Shown here in pieces: positions 1-7,815 of a DNA stretch of 42,644 bases. Origin of the DNA: CAXXOK01 sp964640955 (lineage in GTDB: Bacteria; Bacillota; Clostridia; Christensenellales; Aristaeellaceae). The stretch is from assembly GCA_964640955.1 (NCBI GenBank), contig CAZXJI010000027.1, forward strand, positions 1-42,644, read 5' to 3'. The translations under genes were made by a program, and so were the position numbers. Position 1 is the stretch's first letter. Every line of letters begins with the position of its first letter. The notes under the pieces were generated by a model. It was not told the origin of the DNA. It saw only the letters and a list, made by a program, of their open reading frames with translations, and did no database searches.

Positions 1-23
1 TCTACCAACTGAGCCAACAGACC
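1..23 (-). tRNA. tRNA gene, 5' part only (3' part outside window)
   Basis: Read on the minus strand, positions 23 to 1 give a 7-base acceptor arm (GGTCTGT), then TG, then a standard D arm (GCTC AGTTGGTA GA) at the window edge. The anticodon lies outside the window, so the amino acid cannot be named. A strong promoter at 126-154 points towards it. Confidence 0.8.
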
Positions 24-125
24 GTTTCTGTTCGCCTGCCGGTTCCCGCGCGTTTCGTTCAGGTCCCATGCCTGATGCGCTGTTTTTCCGGCTGAGCAAT
101 TGTCGTTGCTCGGGCGACAGAGGTT

Positions 126-154
126 ATATTATCATAGAGGGCGGTGTTTGTCAA
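126..154 (-). promoter_or_regulatory. Sigma-A promoter for the tRNA gene
   Basis: On the minus strand TTGACA (149-154) is followed after 17 bases by TAATAT (126-131). This is close to consensus and lies about 100 bases upstream of the tRNA 5' end, with no gene between. The tRNA is probably its target. Confidence 0.65.
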
Positions 155-328
155 CCCATCGGGTCGCCGGAATCGCAGAAAAGTGTGCGCCGACAGGCCG
201 TATTCGCTTCTATGACTTCATCGCGCCCGTTCGGGAAGAGGCGTGCGGTGAGCGCATCCTGCCCAAGGCGTACAAGCGGACTGCGTCGCCTTTACCCCGG
301 CAGCAAGCCAACAATCATAACCGCCCGC

Positions 329-358
329 TTGACGCCTGGCCCTTCCATGTCCTACAAT
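329..358 (+). promoter_or_regulatory. Promoter for the XdhC-family gene
   Basis: TTGACG (329-334), an 18-base spacer and TACAAT (353-358) on the plus strand, about 45 bases before the gene at 403. The rest of the 24-402 gap shows only this promoter, the minus-strand tRNA promoter and overlapping non-coding frames. Confidence 0.55.
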
Positions 359-402
359 CAGGATAGCTTCCGGGTTCAGACCCGGCGAAACGAGGGTGCC
401 TG

Positions 403-1506
403 ATGAAAACGCTGATTCCGTTTCTTCTTTCCGAGCTTGCGGCGGGCCGCCCCGCGGCGCTGGCGACGGTGTTGATTTCCAAGGGGTCGGCGCCCCGCGG
501 CGCGGGGGCGTGCATGGCCCTGAACGCGAACGGCACGGCGCTGGGCACCGTAGGCGGCGGGGTACTGGAGCACTGCGCGCTTAAGGAGCTTCGGGCGCTG
601 CTCGACCGGTGCCCTGCAAACGGCGCATCCCCGTCCGGGACGCGTCCGACCGATGCCGAGCCCTTCCCCCTGCCTCCGGGCAACCCTTCGCATGTGGAGG
701 AATATGCCCTTACGCAGGACGACGTGCAGAACCTGGGCATGGTTTGCGGGGGCAACGTATCGCTTTTATACCAGGCGTTCACGCCCGCGCAGCTTCCTTT
801 TTTCCGTGCGATGCAGGAGGCGCTCGCGGCCGGGGGCAACCTGTGGTTCGTACGTGCGCTGGCAGGCGGCGAGGTTGCGTCCCTCGCGTTTTCACGCGGC
901 GTGCGCAACCCCACGCCGCTTGCGGATGCCGTTTTCCGCGCCGCCTGCGCACGCAGGGCGGCGCTGGTTTCGCCGCCGGGCGAACCCCGGACCGCCGTTT
1001 TCGTGGAGCCCGTCGTTTTTGAAAGCCACGCCTACATCTTCGGCGGCGGGCACGTGGCCCAGCGGGTCGCGCCGCTTCTGGCTCAGCTGGACTTTGCCCC
1101 CGTCGTTTACGACGACCGGTCCGAATTTGCCGATATCGCTTTGTTCCCGGGCGCCGCCGGGACCGTTTGCGCTCCTTTTGCCCAGACCGCGGAGCGGGTG
1201 AACGTCACGCCGGACGACGAGATCGTCATCATGACGCGCGGACACGCCAACGACCTGGACATCCTCACCTGGGCGCTGCGCACGCCCGCGTACTACTTAG
1301 GGCTTATCGGCAGCCGTTCCAAAGTCGCGCACACCAGGGCCATGCTCCTTGCGCAGGGCTTTGCCGAGGCGGATTTCGCCCGCGTGCACACGCCCATCGG
1401 CCTGCCCATCGAGGCAGAGACGCCTATGGAGATCGCCGTGAGCGTCGCCGCGGAGATGATTCTCTGCCGCGCAAGGCAGGCGGAGAAGAACAAGCCGGAA
1501 GCGTAG
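403..1506 (+). CDS. XdhC/CoxI-family molybdenum hydroxylase maturation protein
   Basis: This 367-residue protein has the two parts of the XdhC/CoxI family. The N-terminal part (about 10-65) carries the family's GSAPR...TVGGG pattern. The C-terminal Rossmann part starts with GGGHVAQ (214-220) and ends with the IGLPI...TPMEIAVSVAAE block typical of XdhC_C. XdhC proteins bind molybdenum cofactor and help load it, with its terminal sulfur or selenium, into hydroxylases. The ATG at 403 follows GAGGG at a good distance. The gene converges on selD and shares a hairpin terminator with it. Next to YqeB, YqeC and SelD, a role in selenium-dependent molybdenum hydroxylase maturation is likely, but the target enzyme is not in the window. 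Confidence 0.88.
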   Translation: MKTLIPFLLSELAAGRPAALATVLISKGSAPRGAGACMALNANGTALGTVGGGVLEHCALKELRALLDRCPANGASPSGTRPTDAEPFPLPPGNPSHVEEYALTQDDVQNLGMVCGGNVSLLYQAFTPAQLPFFRAMQEALAAGGNLWFVRALAGGEVASLAFSRGVRNPTPLADAVFRAACARRAALVSPPGEPRTAVFVEPVVFESHAYIFGGGHVAQRVAPLLAQLDFAPVVYDDRSEFADIALFPGAAGTVCAPFAQTAERVNVTPDDEIVIMTRGHANDLDILTWALRTPAYYLGLIGSRSKVAHTRAMLLAQGFAEADFARVHTPIGLPIEAETPMEIAVSVAAEMILCRARQAEKNKPEA

Positions 1507-1523
1507 ACGCCGAACATCGCCAA

Positions 1524-1560
1524 ACGGGGCCGGAAGCAATCATACCGCTTCCGGCCCCGT
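1524..1560. terminator. Bidirectional hairpin terminator between xdhC-like gene and selD
   Basis: A perfect 14-bp inverted repeat (arms 1524-1537 and 1547-1560, 9-base loop) fills the 67-base gap between two convergent genes. T runs are short on both sides, so efficiency is uncertain. Confidence 0.7.
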
Positions 1561-1573
1561 GTGCGTTATTCCC

Positions 1574-2611
1574 CTACCATTCGAGGATCACGGACTTCTC
1601 TTCCTTCTTCACCACTTCGCCGATGCGCTGCGCCGAGGATACGCAGGATTTCAGCGCCTCGTACACCCGGTCGGCATCCCGCGCCGCCGCGGCGATCAGC
1701 ATGCCGCCGGAGGTCTGCGGGTCGAACAGCACATCCGTAATCTCCAGCGGCGTCTTGCCCAGGTCGGACTTTTCCTCGGCGAAGGCACGGTTGCGGTACA
1801 TCCCTTCCGGGATGATCCCCATCTTCGCCATCTCCACCGCCTCGGGAAGGATGTCCACGTCCCCGGGGCGTATGCGCAGCGTCGTCCCGCTGCCCTCGGC
1901 CATCTCCAGCCCGTGCCCCATCAGCGAAAACCCCGTGACGTCGGTACAGGCGTGGATCTCGTAGGGGCGTATGGCCTCGGCCGCCGCGCGGTTGAGCGTC
2001 GTGGTCAGCCGTATGCAAAGCGCCTCGCCCTCCGGGGAAAGCAGGCCCGCCTTGAGCGCCGTCATCATAATGCCGATGCCGATGGGCTTGGTGAGGAACA
2101 ATACGTCCCCCGCTTTCGCGCCGCAGTTGGTCAGTATTCGATCCGGCTTCACAAAGCCGGTCACGGCCAGGCCGTAGACGGGCTCGTCGCCGTAGATGCT
2201 GTGACCGCCGGTGATCATCGCGCCCGCCTCGTACGCCTTGTCGTACCCGCCGCGCAATATGTCGTGCACGATCTCCTTGGGCATGGTTTCGGGCACGATC
2301 AGCACGTTTTGCGCCAGCTTCGGCTCGCCGCCCATCGCGTACACGTCGGAAAGCGCGTTGGTCGCGGCGATCTGCCCGAAGGTGTAGGGGTCGTCCACCA
2401 TCGGCGGAAAAAAGTCGATGGTATGCACCAGCGCCAGCTCGTTGCTCAGCCGATAGACCGAGGCGTCGTCCGAGGTGTCGAAACCCACGAGCAGGTTGGG
2501 GTCGCGGCGCACCTTCAGATCCGTGAGAATCTTCGCAAGCGTGCCCGCGCCGACCTTTGCCCCGCAGCCCGCGCATTTGGCAAGTTTGGAAAGCTTGCAA
2601 TCCGTATCCAT
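1574..2611 (-). CDS. selD: Selenide, water dikinase (selenophosphate synthetase)
   Basis: SelD makes selenophosphate from selenide and ATP. This 345-residue protein has the family length and the N-terminal CAGCGAKVG motif, in which Cys16 and Lys19 align with the catalytic Cys17 and Lys20 of the E. coli enzyme; the second Cys of the E. coli motif is Ala here. The ATP-binding segments (GFDTSDDASVY, ATNALSDVYAMGG) and the C-terminal FDPQTSGG motif are intact. Its ATG overlaps the yqeB stop by one base (TAATG), so it is the last gene of the selenium operon. No selA, selB or selU is in the window, so its product may serve the selenium cofactor of molybdenum hydroxylases rather than selenocysteine. 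That use is inferred from context. Confidence 0.95.
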   Translation of the reverse strand: MDTDCKLSKLAKCAGCGAKVGAGTLAKILTDLKVRRDPNLLVGFDTSDDASVYRLSNELALVHTIDFFPPMVDDPYTFGQIAATNALSDVYAMGGEPKLAQNVLIVPETMPKEIVHDILRGGYDKAYEAGAMITGGHSIYGDEPVYGLAVTGFVKPDRILTNCGAKAGDVLFLTKPIGIGIMMTALKAGLLSPEGEALCIRLTTTLNRAAAEAIRPYEIHACTDVTGFSLMGHGLEMAEGSGTTLRIRPGDVDILPEAVEMAKMGIIPEGMYRNRAFAEEKSDLGKTPLEITDVLFDPQTSGGMLIAAAARDADRVYEALKSCVSSAQRIGEVVKKEEKSVILEW

Positions 2612-3402
2612 TACCGAATCCCTCCCGAAAGCATTAAAAGCGCCTCCAGCACGCCGCCGCCGATGGCGCGCGCCTTGTCGCTGACGGTCGCGCAGTATTC
2701 CGGCTTGTCGCGGGGGTCTACGTCCCCGCTTTTCATGCCTTTCTTAACGGGCGTGCCGTCCGGCAGCAGCCCGCGCAGCACGCCGGTCAGCGCCGCGCGC
2801 GCGGGTTGGCCCTCGACCGTCGCCACCGCTTCCCCCGCCTCGACATGCGTGCCGATGGCGAGCGTCGTTCTCCACACCCCGTCGCAGGGCGCGCGCAGGA
2901 TGCGCTCCTCGGTGTATCCGCCGATGTTGCCGGGCTTGCGAGTATCCGGCATCGCCGCGCCCTTCGTAATGACGCGGCCCAGGTCGTGCCCGCGCATGGT
3001 TTCCACCACGGCGTGGCAGTCCTCCCCCGCGGTGAAGCCGGGTCCCAGGGCGATCACCACGGGCGCGTCGCCGATACGGGTGTTTATGTTCCGCTTGGCA
3101 AGCATTGCGTCCACCACGGCGTCCGGCCGAAGCGCGCGCACGCAGTCCGCTTCCGGGTCGACCAGCACGGCGATCTCGCCGTTTTCGGCGATCGTTTTCG
3201 CCTCGGCGGCGTCCCTTGCGAGCCGCGCCCGCGCGTCTTCCACCCCGGCCGTTCCTTCCCACACGGCACGGCAGAAGCTGACCGTGCGGCGGATGGCCGT
3301 CGGGTGGGGTATTTCCGTCATGATGAGCTTGACGCCGGCCCGGTGCAGCCGCACGGCCACGCCGCTGGCCAGGTCGCCGGCCCCCTTGATGATTACCAGC
3401 AT
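2611..3402 (-). CDS. yqeB: YqeB / EF2563-family selenium-dependent molybdenum hydroxylase system protein
   Basis: This 263-residue protein begins with a Rossmann-type dinucleotide fold (IKGAGDLASGVA, about 5-16) and matches the EF2563/YqeB family. Family members occur almost only beside orphan selD genes and selenium-dependent molybdenum hydroxylases. Conserved blocks include GPGFTAGEDCHAVVET in the middle and KSGDVDPR...CATVSDKARAIGGGVLEALL at the C-terminus. The biochemical role is not established; a part in selenium cofactor formation or insertion is the usual inference. The ATG at 3402 has GGAG seven bases upstream. It lies 15 bases after yqeC and overlaps selD by one base. Confidence 0.88.
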   Translation of the reverse strand: MLVIIKGAGDLASGVAVRLHRAGVKLIMTEIPHPTAIRRTVSFCRAVWEGTAGVEDARARLARDAAEAKTIAENGEIAVLVDPEADCVRALRPDAVVDAMLAKRNINTRIGDAPVVIALGPGFTAGEDCHAVVETMRGHDLGRVITKGAAMPDTRKPGNIGGYTEERILRAPCDGVWRTTLAIGTHVEAGEAVATVEGQPARAALTGVLRGLLPDGTPVKKGMKSGDVDPRDKPEYCATVSDKARAIGGGVLEALLMLSGGIR

Positions 3403-3417
3403 TGGTTTTCTCCTTAC

Positions 3418-4131
3418 TTACTCGACGCGCACGCCGCCCCGCCAGCGTTCCAGCCAGCCCGGCCGGGTCTGCAGGGCGACGATCAGCGTTTCCTCCGGCA
3501 GCTGCGCCGCCGTCGCGCGCGCAAAGGCAAGGCGCTCAGCGGTGTCCGCCTGGTTGAGGACGACCACGAAGCGCCCGTGGACGCCCTTGCGCTGGCCTTT
3601 CGGGTGGCACAGCACCCGCGCCACGGCCGCGGGCGTCACGGCTTCGTCCTGGTCGATTCCGGCCAGCCTCGCGTAGAGCTCGGGGCGGTGGGCGGCGTCG
3701 CGCACCTTCCTGCCGGCGCAGGTCATGCCCGCCACGGCGAGGGTGAGCGCCGCGCCCTGGGGCAGCGCGGGTTCGTGTTCGTCCGGGGCTTTCAGCGGCA
3801 ATCCGCGCGCGCCGTCCGCTTCGATGAGCACGTAATCGGCCAGCCCTTCGTACGTGCCGCACAGCCCCGTGTCCGGCCCCAGTTTACCCTCCGTCGTTCT
3901 CGCGCCCGCGGCCAGGAGGCGCGTGTGCGCGAAGGCGGCCTCGATCTCCTCGCGTGTGGGCGAAAGCAGCGTGCGGCAGGCCGGCGGCCACATGTGCGTC
4001 GTGGTCGCCAGCAGCGCCGTCCCCTCCTCGCTCGCTTCCGACGCGAGGCGCCACAGGAGCGTCGTCTTGCCGCCGCCGCCTACCGCCGCCGTTACGCCCC
4101 GCGGCAAACGCAGGGCCTCGCTAAGGCGCAT
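3418..4131 (-). CDS. yqeC: YqeC-family putative selenium cofactor biosynthesis P-loop protein
   Basis: This 237-residue protein has an N-terminal P-loop (GGGGKTT, 18-24), a TTTHMW segment and a LIEADGARGLPLKAP block, all typical of YqeC. In other genomes yqeC travels with yqeB and selD and is assigned, by association, to the labile selenium cofactor of molybdenum hydroxylases. It probably binds and hydrolyses ATP or GTP; the substrate is unknown. The start at 4131 lies inside the end of the DUF3343 gene (11-base overlap), which points to translational coupling. Confidence 0.87.
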   Translation of the reverse strand: MRLSEALRLPRGVTAAVGGGGKTTLLWRLASEASEEGTALLATTTHMWPPACRTLLSPTREEIEAAFAHTRLLAAGARTTEGKLGPDTGLCGTYEGLADYVLIEADGARGLPLKAPDEHEPALPQGAALTLAVAGMTCAGRKVRDAAHRPELYARLAGIDQDEAVTPAAVARVLCHPKGQRKGVHGRFVVVLNQADTAERLAFARATAAQLPEETLIVALQTRPGWLERWRGGVRVE

Positions 4132-4369
4132 CGTTTTGCACCACCGTCTCGTATTCCCCGTCGGGCGCGGTCAACACCACGCGGTCGTAATCCGCGTGCA
4201 GCAGCGCCCGGCAGGCGTCCGGTGCGTCGTAACGCACGCAGGTGCCGCAGTCGGCGCTCAGCACGCGCGGTACGGGGCACATTTCGGCGGCGACGCCGGC
4301 CTTCTGCATGGCGCGGAAGGTGGCCAGCGCCGCGAAATGGGTGTGAAAGGTCGCGATGTAGCGTTTCAT
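4121..4369 (-). CDS. DUF3343-type small protein of the selenium cluster
   Basis: This 82-residue protein resembles the DUF3343 family: an N-terminal beta-strand and helix (KRYIATFHTHFAALATFRAMQKAG), then a central Cys pair (DCGTCVRY) and a further Cys (DAC). DUF3343 genes commonly sit beside yedF and yedE. The fold suggests a small sulfur or selenium carrier or an accessory to one, but no activity is known. Its ATG overlaps the stop of the SirA-like gene as ATGA, and its end overlaps the start of yqeC. Confidence 0.75.
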   Translation of the reverse strand: MKRYIATFHTHFAALATFRAMQKAGVAAEMCPVPRVLSADCGTCVRYDAPDACRALLHADYDRVVLTAPDGEYETVVQNDAP

Positions 4370-4575
4370 TGCCGGGTCAGCGTAAGCGTTACTTCGTCGC
4401 CGTTTTTCTTCGCGACGACCCGGTACCCGGCGTTGCGGGCGAAGCGCGATATGTTCTCCACCGCGCAGACGTTATCGACCGTAATCTCCGCGCCGGAGGG
4501 ATCCTCCTTGATGGCGTTACGGGTGAGCACCACGGGTTCGGGGCAAGCGCAGCCCCTTGCGTCTACCGTTTTCAT
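4366..4575 (-). CDS. SirA/TusA-family protein (single-domain YedF-like)
   Basis: This 69-residue protein starts at 4575, behind AAAGGAG. The TusA/SirA signature is present: ARGCACPEPV, with Cys11 in the CPxP motif that carries persulfide or selenosulfide in relatives. In selenium clusters the usual protein is YedF, about 200 residues, with this domain followed by a DsrE-like domain; here only the TusA-like half exists. It may pass selenium or sulfur from the YedE channel or the desulfurase to SelD, but that is inference. Its start overlaps the yedE stop (ATGA). An upstream in-frame start at 4635 lies inside yedE and is less likely. Confidence 0.85.
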   Translation of the reverse strand: MKTVDARGCACPEPVVLTRNAIKEDPSGAEITVDNVCAVENISRFARNAGYRVVAKKNGDEVTLTLTRQ

Positions 4576-5636
4576 GCGTTGGCTCCTTTCCGGTTGATGT
4601 TGGCCAGCGTAATCCCGACGAGGATCAGCGCGCACACGCCCACGGCGATCATGCCGTTTTGCGTAGCTCCGCTGCCCGAGGATGCCAGCCCGAAGTTGTG
4701 GCTGATCGCCGCGCCGACCAGCATGCCCAGAATAGTGATGGCCGAGTCGGTGTTGCCCTCACCCGCCAGCACCGTCTGCCGCAGGGGGCAGCCGCCCAGC
4801 AGCACGCTTCCCCAGCCGACCAGCGCCATGCCCAGGAAGTTCCACACCCCGTCGGTATGCGCAATGGGCTGGCTGGCGAAGCCCAGGTTGAATTTGCCCA
4901 GAATCAGGTTGCCCGCGATGATCACGATCAGCAGGGTTACGGTGCCCGAAAGCAGGTGGAAGTCGGTGAACAGCATCTGGTCGCGGATGCCGCCGGCCAT
5001 GCAGAAGCGGCTACGCTGCGCCAGTCCGCCCACGATCATCCCGCCGGCCAGCGAAGCCCACACCGCCGCGTGCAGCGCGCCCGGGCCGGACTCGGAGAAG
5101 GCGAACAGCGCCGGGAAGAGCAGCACCATCAGGAGCAGCCCCGTTACCAGCGAGGGCATCGCAGCGCCTTCCAGCGTCTTTTGCGCGTAGGCGCGCTTCA
5201 GCGAGAAGCCGCGGTTGAGCGCCAGCACGCCCAGGCCCACGCCGCCCGCAAAGCCGACCAGGCCGACCAGCGCGTTCAGGTCGCCGCCGCCCAGGCGGAT
5301 GATCATGCGCAGCGGGCAGCCGAGGAAGACCAGCGCGCCGATCATCACCACCATGCCCAGCACGAAGCGCGTGACCGGCGAGGAGCCGCCGCGGGGCTGG
5401 AATTCCTTTTTGAACAGCGACAGGATGAACGAACCCAGGATGAGGCCGATGATCTCCGGGCGCACGTACTGCACCACCGAAGCCTGATGCAGCTTCAGCG
5501 CCCCGGCGGTATCGCGGATGAAGCAGGCGATACAAAAGCCCATGTTGGCGGGGTTCCCCATGGCGACCAGAGCCAGCGCGATAACGCCCGTTACCGCGCC
5601 GGTGAGGATGACCGGCAGGTGTTTCTTCATTTCCAT
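4572..5636 (-). CDS. yedE: YedE-family membrane transporter, putative selenium importer
   Basis: A 354-residue integral membrane protein with roughly ten hydrophobic segments. It carries the Cys motifs of the YeeE/YedE family: GNPANMGFCIACFIRD near the N-terminus, FLGCPLRM in the first half, RSRFCMAGGIRD and LLGGCPLRQ in the second half, consistent with an internal duplication. YeeE imports thiosulfate through conserved Cys residues. The YedE subgroup linked to selD and yedF is predicted to move a selenium compound; this is genomic inference, not shown biochemically as far as I know. It is the first gene of the operon yedE-SirA-DUF3343-yqeC-yqeB-selD, whose members overlap or nearly touch. 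Confidence 0.87.
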   Translation of the reverse strand: MEMKKHLPVILTGAVTGVIALALVAMGNPANMGFCIACFIRDTAGALKLHQASVVQYVRPEIIGLILGSFILSLFKKEFQPRGGSSPVTRFVLGMVVMIGALVFLGCPLRMIIRLGGGDLNALVGLVGFAGGVGLGVLALNRGFSLKRAYAQKTLEGAAMPSLVTGLLLMVLLFPALFAFSESGPGALHAAVWASLAGGMIVGGLAQRSRFCMAGGIRDQMLFTDFHLLSGTVTLLIVIIAGNLILGKFNLGFASQPIAHTDGVWNFLGMALVGWGSVLLGGCPLRQTVLAGEGNTDSAITILGMLVGAAISHNFGLASSGSGATQNGMIAVGVCALILVGITLANINRKGANA

Positions 5637-5645
5637 CCCTCCATG

Positions 5646-5654
5646 TGGTATACT
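5646..5654 (+). promoter_or_regulatory. Extended -10 promoter for the cysteine-desulfurase-family gene
   Basis: TGG followed by TATACT (5649-5654) makes an extended -10 element about 50 bases before the start at 5706. No good -35 is visible. It lies just upstream of the divergent yedE start; no clear yedE promoter was found in this 69-base gap. Confidence 0.35.
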
Positions 5655-5705
5655 GGATCTATGAAATCATTCCCTTTGCGTTATGCGCAGGAAAGGATCA
5701 CGAGC

Positions 5706-6869
5706 ATGCGAAGCGTCTACCTGGATCACGCGGCCACCAGTTTTCCCAAAGCGCCCGGCGTGCCCGAGGCGATCACCCGCTACCTGACCGCCGTGGGCGG
5801 CAACCCGGGCCGCGGCAGCTATACCGCCGCCACCGCCGCGGAGAACGCCGCTTTCACCCTTCGGGAAAACCTCTGCACCCTGTTCGATTCCCCCGATCCG
5901 GAAAGCTGCATCTTTACGCCCGGTGCGACCTGGGGGCTGAACCTGGTGCTCAAGGGCTTTCTGAGGGCGGGCGACCACGTGCTGGTCAGCTCCATGGAGC
6001 ATAACGCGGTCATGCGCCCGCTCAACCAGATTGCCGGGCTTACGGTGGAAAAGGTGCCCTGCGCGCCCGACGGCGCCATGAACGCCGCCGACGTGGCGGC
6101 CCGCATCCGTCCGGAAACGAAGCTGGTTTGCGTCGCGCAGGCATCCAACGTCTGCGGTACGCTGCAGCCCGTGGAGGAGATCGGCGCCGTGTGCGCGGAG
6201 CGGAACGTGCGCTTTGTGGTGGATGCGGCGCAGGCCGCCGGGCACGTGCCCGTTTCCCTCATGCGCTTCCATGCCGACGCGGTGGTCGTGCCCGGCCACA
6301 AGGGGCTGCTCGGGCCCCAGGGCATCGGCGCCGCGCTGATGCGGCCCGCCTTCGCCCGGCTCGTGGAGCCGCTGGTATCCGGCGGCACCGGCAGCCGCAG
6401 CAATATGGAAACCCAGCCCCTGGAACTGCCCGACAAGTTCGAGCCCGGTACGCAGAACATGCCCGGCATCTACGGCTGGCTGGCCGCGCTGACCTACGTC
6501 GCGCCCCGGATGGCGGAACTCAACGCCGATTCGCTTGCCCTGTGCGGGGCACTGCTTGCCGGCGCAGCGCGTCTGCCCCACACGCGCATCCTGGGCAAGC
6601 GGGGTACGGAAGGCCGCGTGGCCGTTCTTTCATTGGACTTCCCGGGGCTGGACAACGCCATGGTCACCGACCGGCTCTCCCGCGAATACGGCATTTCCAC
6701 CCGGTGCGGGCTGCACTGCGCGCCCTCGGCGCACCGTACGCTGGGCTCGTTTCCGCAGGGGGCGGTGCGCTTCTCCATCGGCTATCGCAACACCCGGGAC
6801 GATATCGACTACACGCTTTCGGCCCTGGAGGCGATCGTCACCGAACGCCGGTCCTTCGCGCAGGGCTGA
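5706..6869 (+). CDS. Cysteine desulfurase family protein (EF2568-like aminotransferase class V)
   Basis: A 387-residue PLP enzyme of the cysteine desulfurase/selenocysteine lyase group. It shows YLDHAATSFPKAP at the start, the Asp of VVDAAQAAG (Asp173), the Schiff-base Lys in VPGHKGLLG (Lys199) and the mobile catalytic Cys in RCGLHCAPSAHRTLG (Cys338). It best matches the subfamily typified by E. faecalis EF2568, found with selD and yqeB. It would release sulfur from cysteine or selenium from selenocysteine for the cofactor pathway. The ATG at 5706 is chosen because AGGAAAGGA sits eight bases upstream; an earlier ATG at 5661 has no such site. Its stop abuts the moaC-MOSC stop with no bases between. 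Confidence 0.87.
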   Translation: MRSVYLDHAATSFPKAPGVPEAITRYLTAVGGNPGRGSYTAATAAENAAFTLRENLCTLFDSPDPESCIFTPGATWGLNLVLKGFLRAGDHVLVSSMEHNAVMRPLNQIAGLTVEKVPCAPDGAMNAADVAARIRPETKLVCVAQASNVCGTLQPVEEIGAVCAERNVRFVVDAAQAAGHVPVSLMRFHADAVVVPGHKGLLGPQGIGAALMRPAFARLVEPLVSGGTGSRSNMETQPLELPDKFEPGTQNMPGIYGWLAALTYVAPRMAELNADSLALCGALLAGAARLPHTRILGKRGTEGRVAVLSLDFPGLDNAMVTDRLSREYGISTRCGLHCAPSAHRTLGSFPQGAVRFSIGYRNTRDDIDYTLSALEAIVTERRSFAQG

Positions 6870-7814
6870 TCAGTCGCCCGTCACGACCGCAATCGTGTCG
6901 CCGCCGCGCACGGTGCCGCCGCGCAGCACCACGGCGAAGATGCCGTCCGTGGGCATCACGCAGCGGCCCGTCGCCTTCTGGATGGCGCAGCCGTCGTTGT
7001 GGCATTCCTTGCCGATCTGCGTCACCGCGAGCAGGCAATCCCCCACCGCAAGACGCGTGCCCACCGGCAGGGTTTTCAGTTCGATCCCGATGGTGTTGAT
7101 GTTCTCGGCGAACGCGCCGGGCGTGAGCGAGCCAAGCCCCATGGCCCGCATGGTATCCACGCTTTCCTCCGAAAGCAGGCTGACCTGCCGGTGCCAGTTG
7201 CCCGCGTGCGCGTCGCCGACGATTCCCACGCCCAGTTTCAGCTCTATCGCGTCTACGGCATGCTTGCGCAGGCCCTTTTTTTCGCTTACGTTCACGCTGA
7301 CGACTTTGCCCAACCGCGTCGTCTCCTTCCCGGATTCGGCGTCGCGGTGAAAATCTCCGCTTTTCCCGCCGCTTTTGCTCACAAGCCGTATGGAGGCGAT
7401 CTCCATATCCCGCTGCACGGCCTTGCACATGTCGTAAATCGTCAGCGCCGCCGCGGAGCAGGCCGTGAGCGCTTCCATCTCCACGCCCGTTTCGCCCTTG
7501 CAGCGCGTTGCGGCGCGGATATGCACGCCGCAGGGATCGTCGCCGAACGTAAAGGACAGATCCACCGCCGTCAGCGCCACGGGATGGCACATGGGCACCA
7601 GTTCCCACGTGCGCTTGGCGGCCAGCACGCCCGCCACTTGCGCCACGGCCAGCACGTCGCCCTTTTTCATGGCGCCGTTCCGGATCATCGCGAGCGTTTC
7701 GGCCTTCATGCGCACGAAGCCCTCCGCCTCCGCGCTGCGGTCGGTCGCCGGTTTATCCGTCACGTCCACCATGCGGGCGCGGCGCTCGCCGTTGAAATGC
7801 GTCATTTCCCCCAT
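6870..7814 (-). CDS. moaC: MoaC-MOSC fusion: cyclic pyranopterin monophosphate synthase with C-terminal MOSC domain
   Basis: A 314-residue protein with two domains. Residues 1 to about 160 are MoaC, which works with MoaA to make cyclic pyranopterin monophosphate; the active-site blocks VPMCHPVALT and GVEMEALTACSAAALTIYDMCKA are intact. Residues about 165-314 are a MOSC domain (GIVGDAHAG, LTPGAFAENI, IGKECHNDGCAI), a family that binds molybdenum cofactor or carries sulfur; the Cys in IGKEC is the usual conserved one. Fusing an early enzyme to a late-acting domain suggests channelling or shared regulation, which is inference. The start at 7814 follows GGAGG by five bases. It is the last gene of the molybdenum operon, one base after moaA. 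Confidence 0.9.
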   Translation of the reverse strand: MGEMTHFNGERRARMVDVTDKPATDRSAEAEGFVRMKAETLAMIRNGAMKKGDVLAVAQVAGVLAAKRTWELVPMCHPVALTAVDLSFTFGDDPCGVHIRAATRCKGETGVEMEALTACSAAALTIYDMCKAVQRDMEIASIRLVSKSGGKSGDFHRDAESGKETTRLGKVVSVNVSEKKGLRKHAVDAIELKLGVGIVGDAHAGNWHRQVSLLSEESVDTMRAMGLGSLTPGAFAENINTIGIELKTLPVGTRLAVGDCLLAVTQIGKECHNDGCAIQKATGRCVMPTDGIFAVVLRGGTVRGGDTIAVVTGD

Positions 7815-7815
7815 G

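Noticed and set aside
1559..5190. Very long plus-strand open frames opposite selD, yqeB, yqeC and yedE
   Set aside because: High-GC antisense shadows: Arg/His/Ala-rich, without ribosome sites, opposite genes of clear identity.
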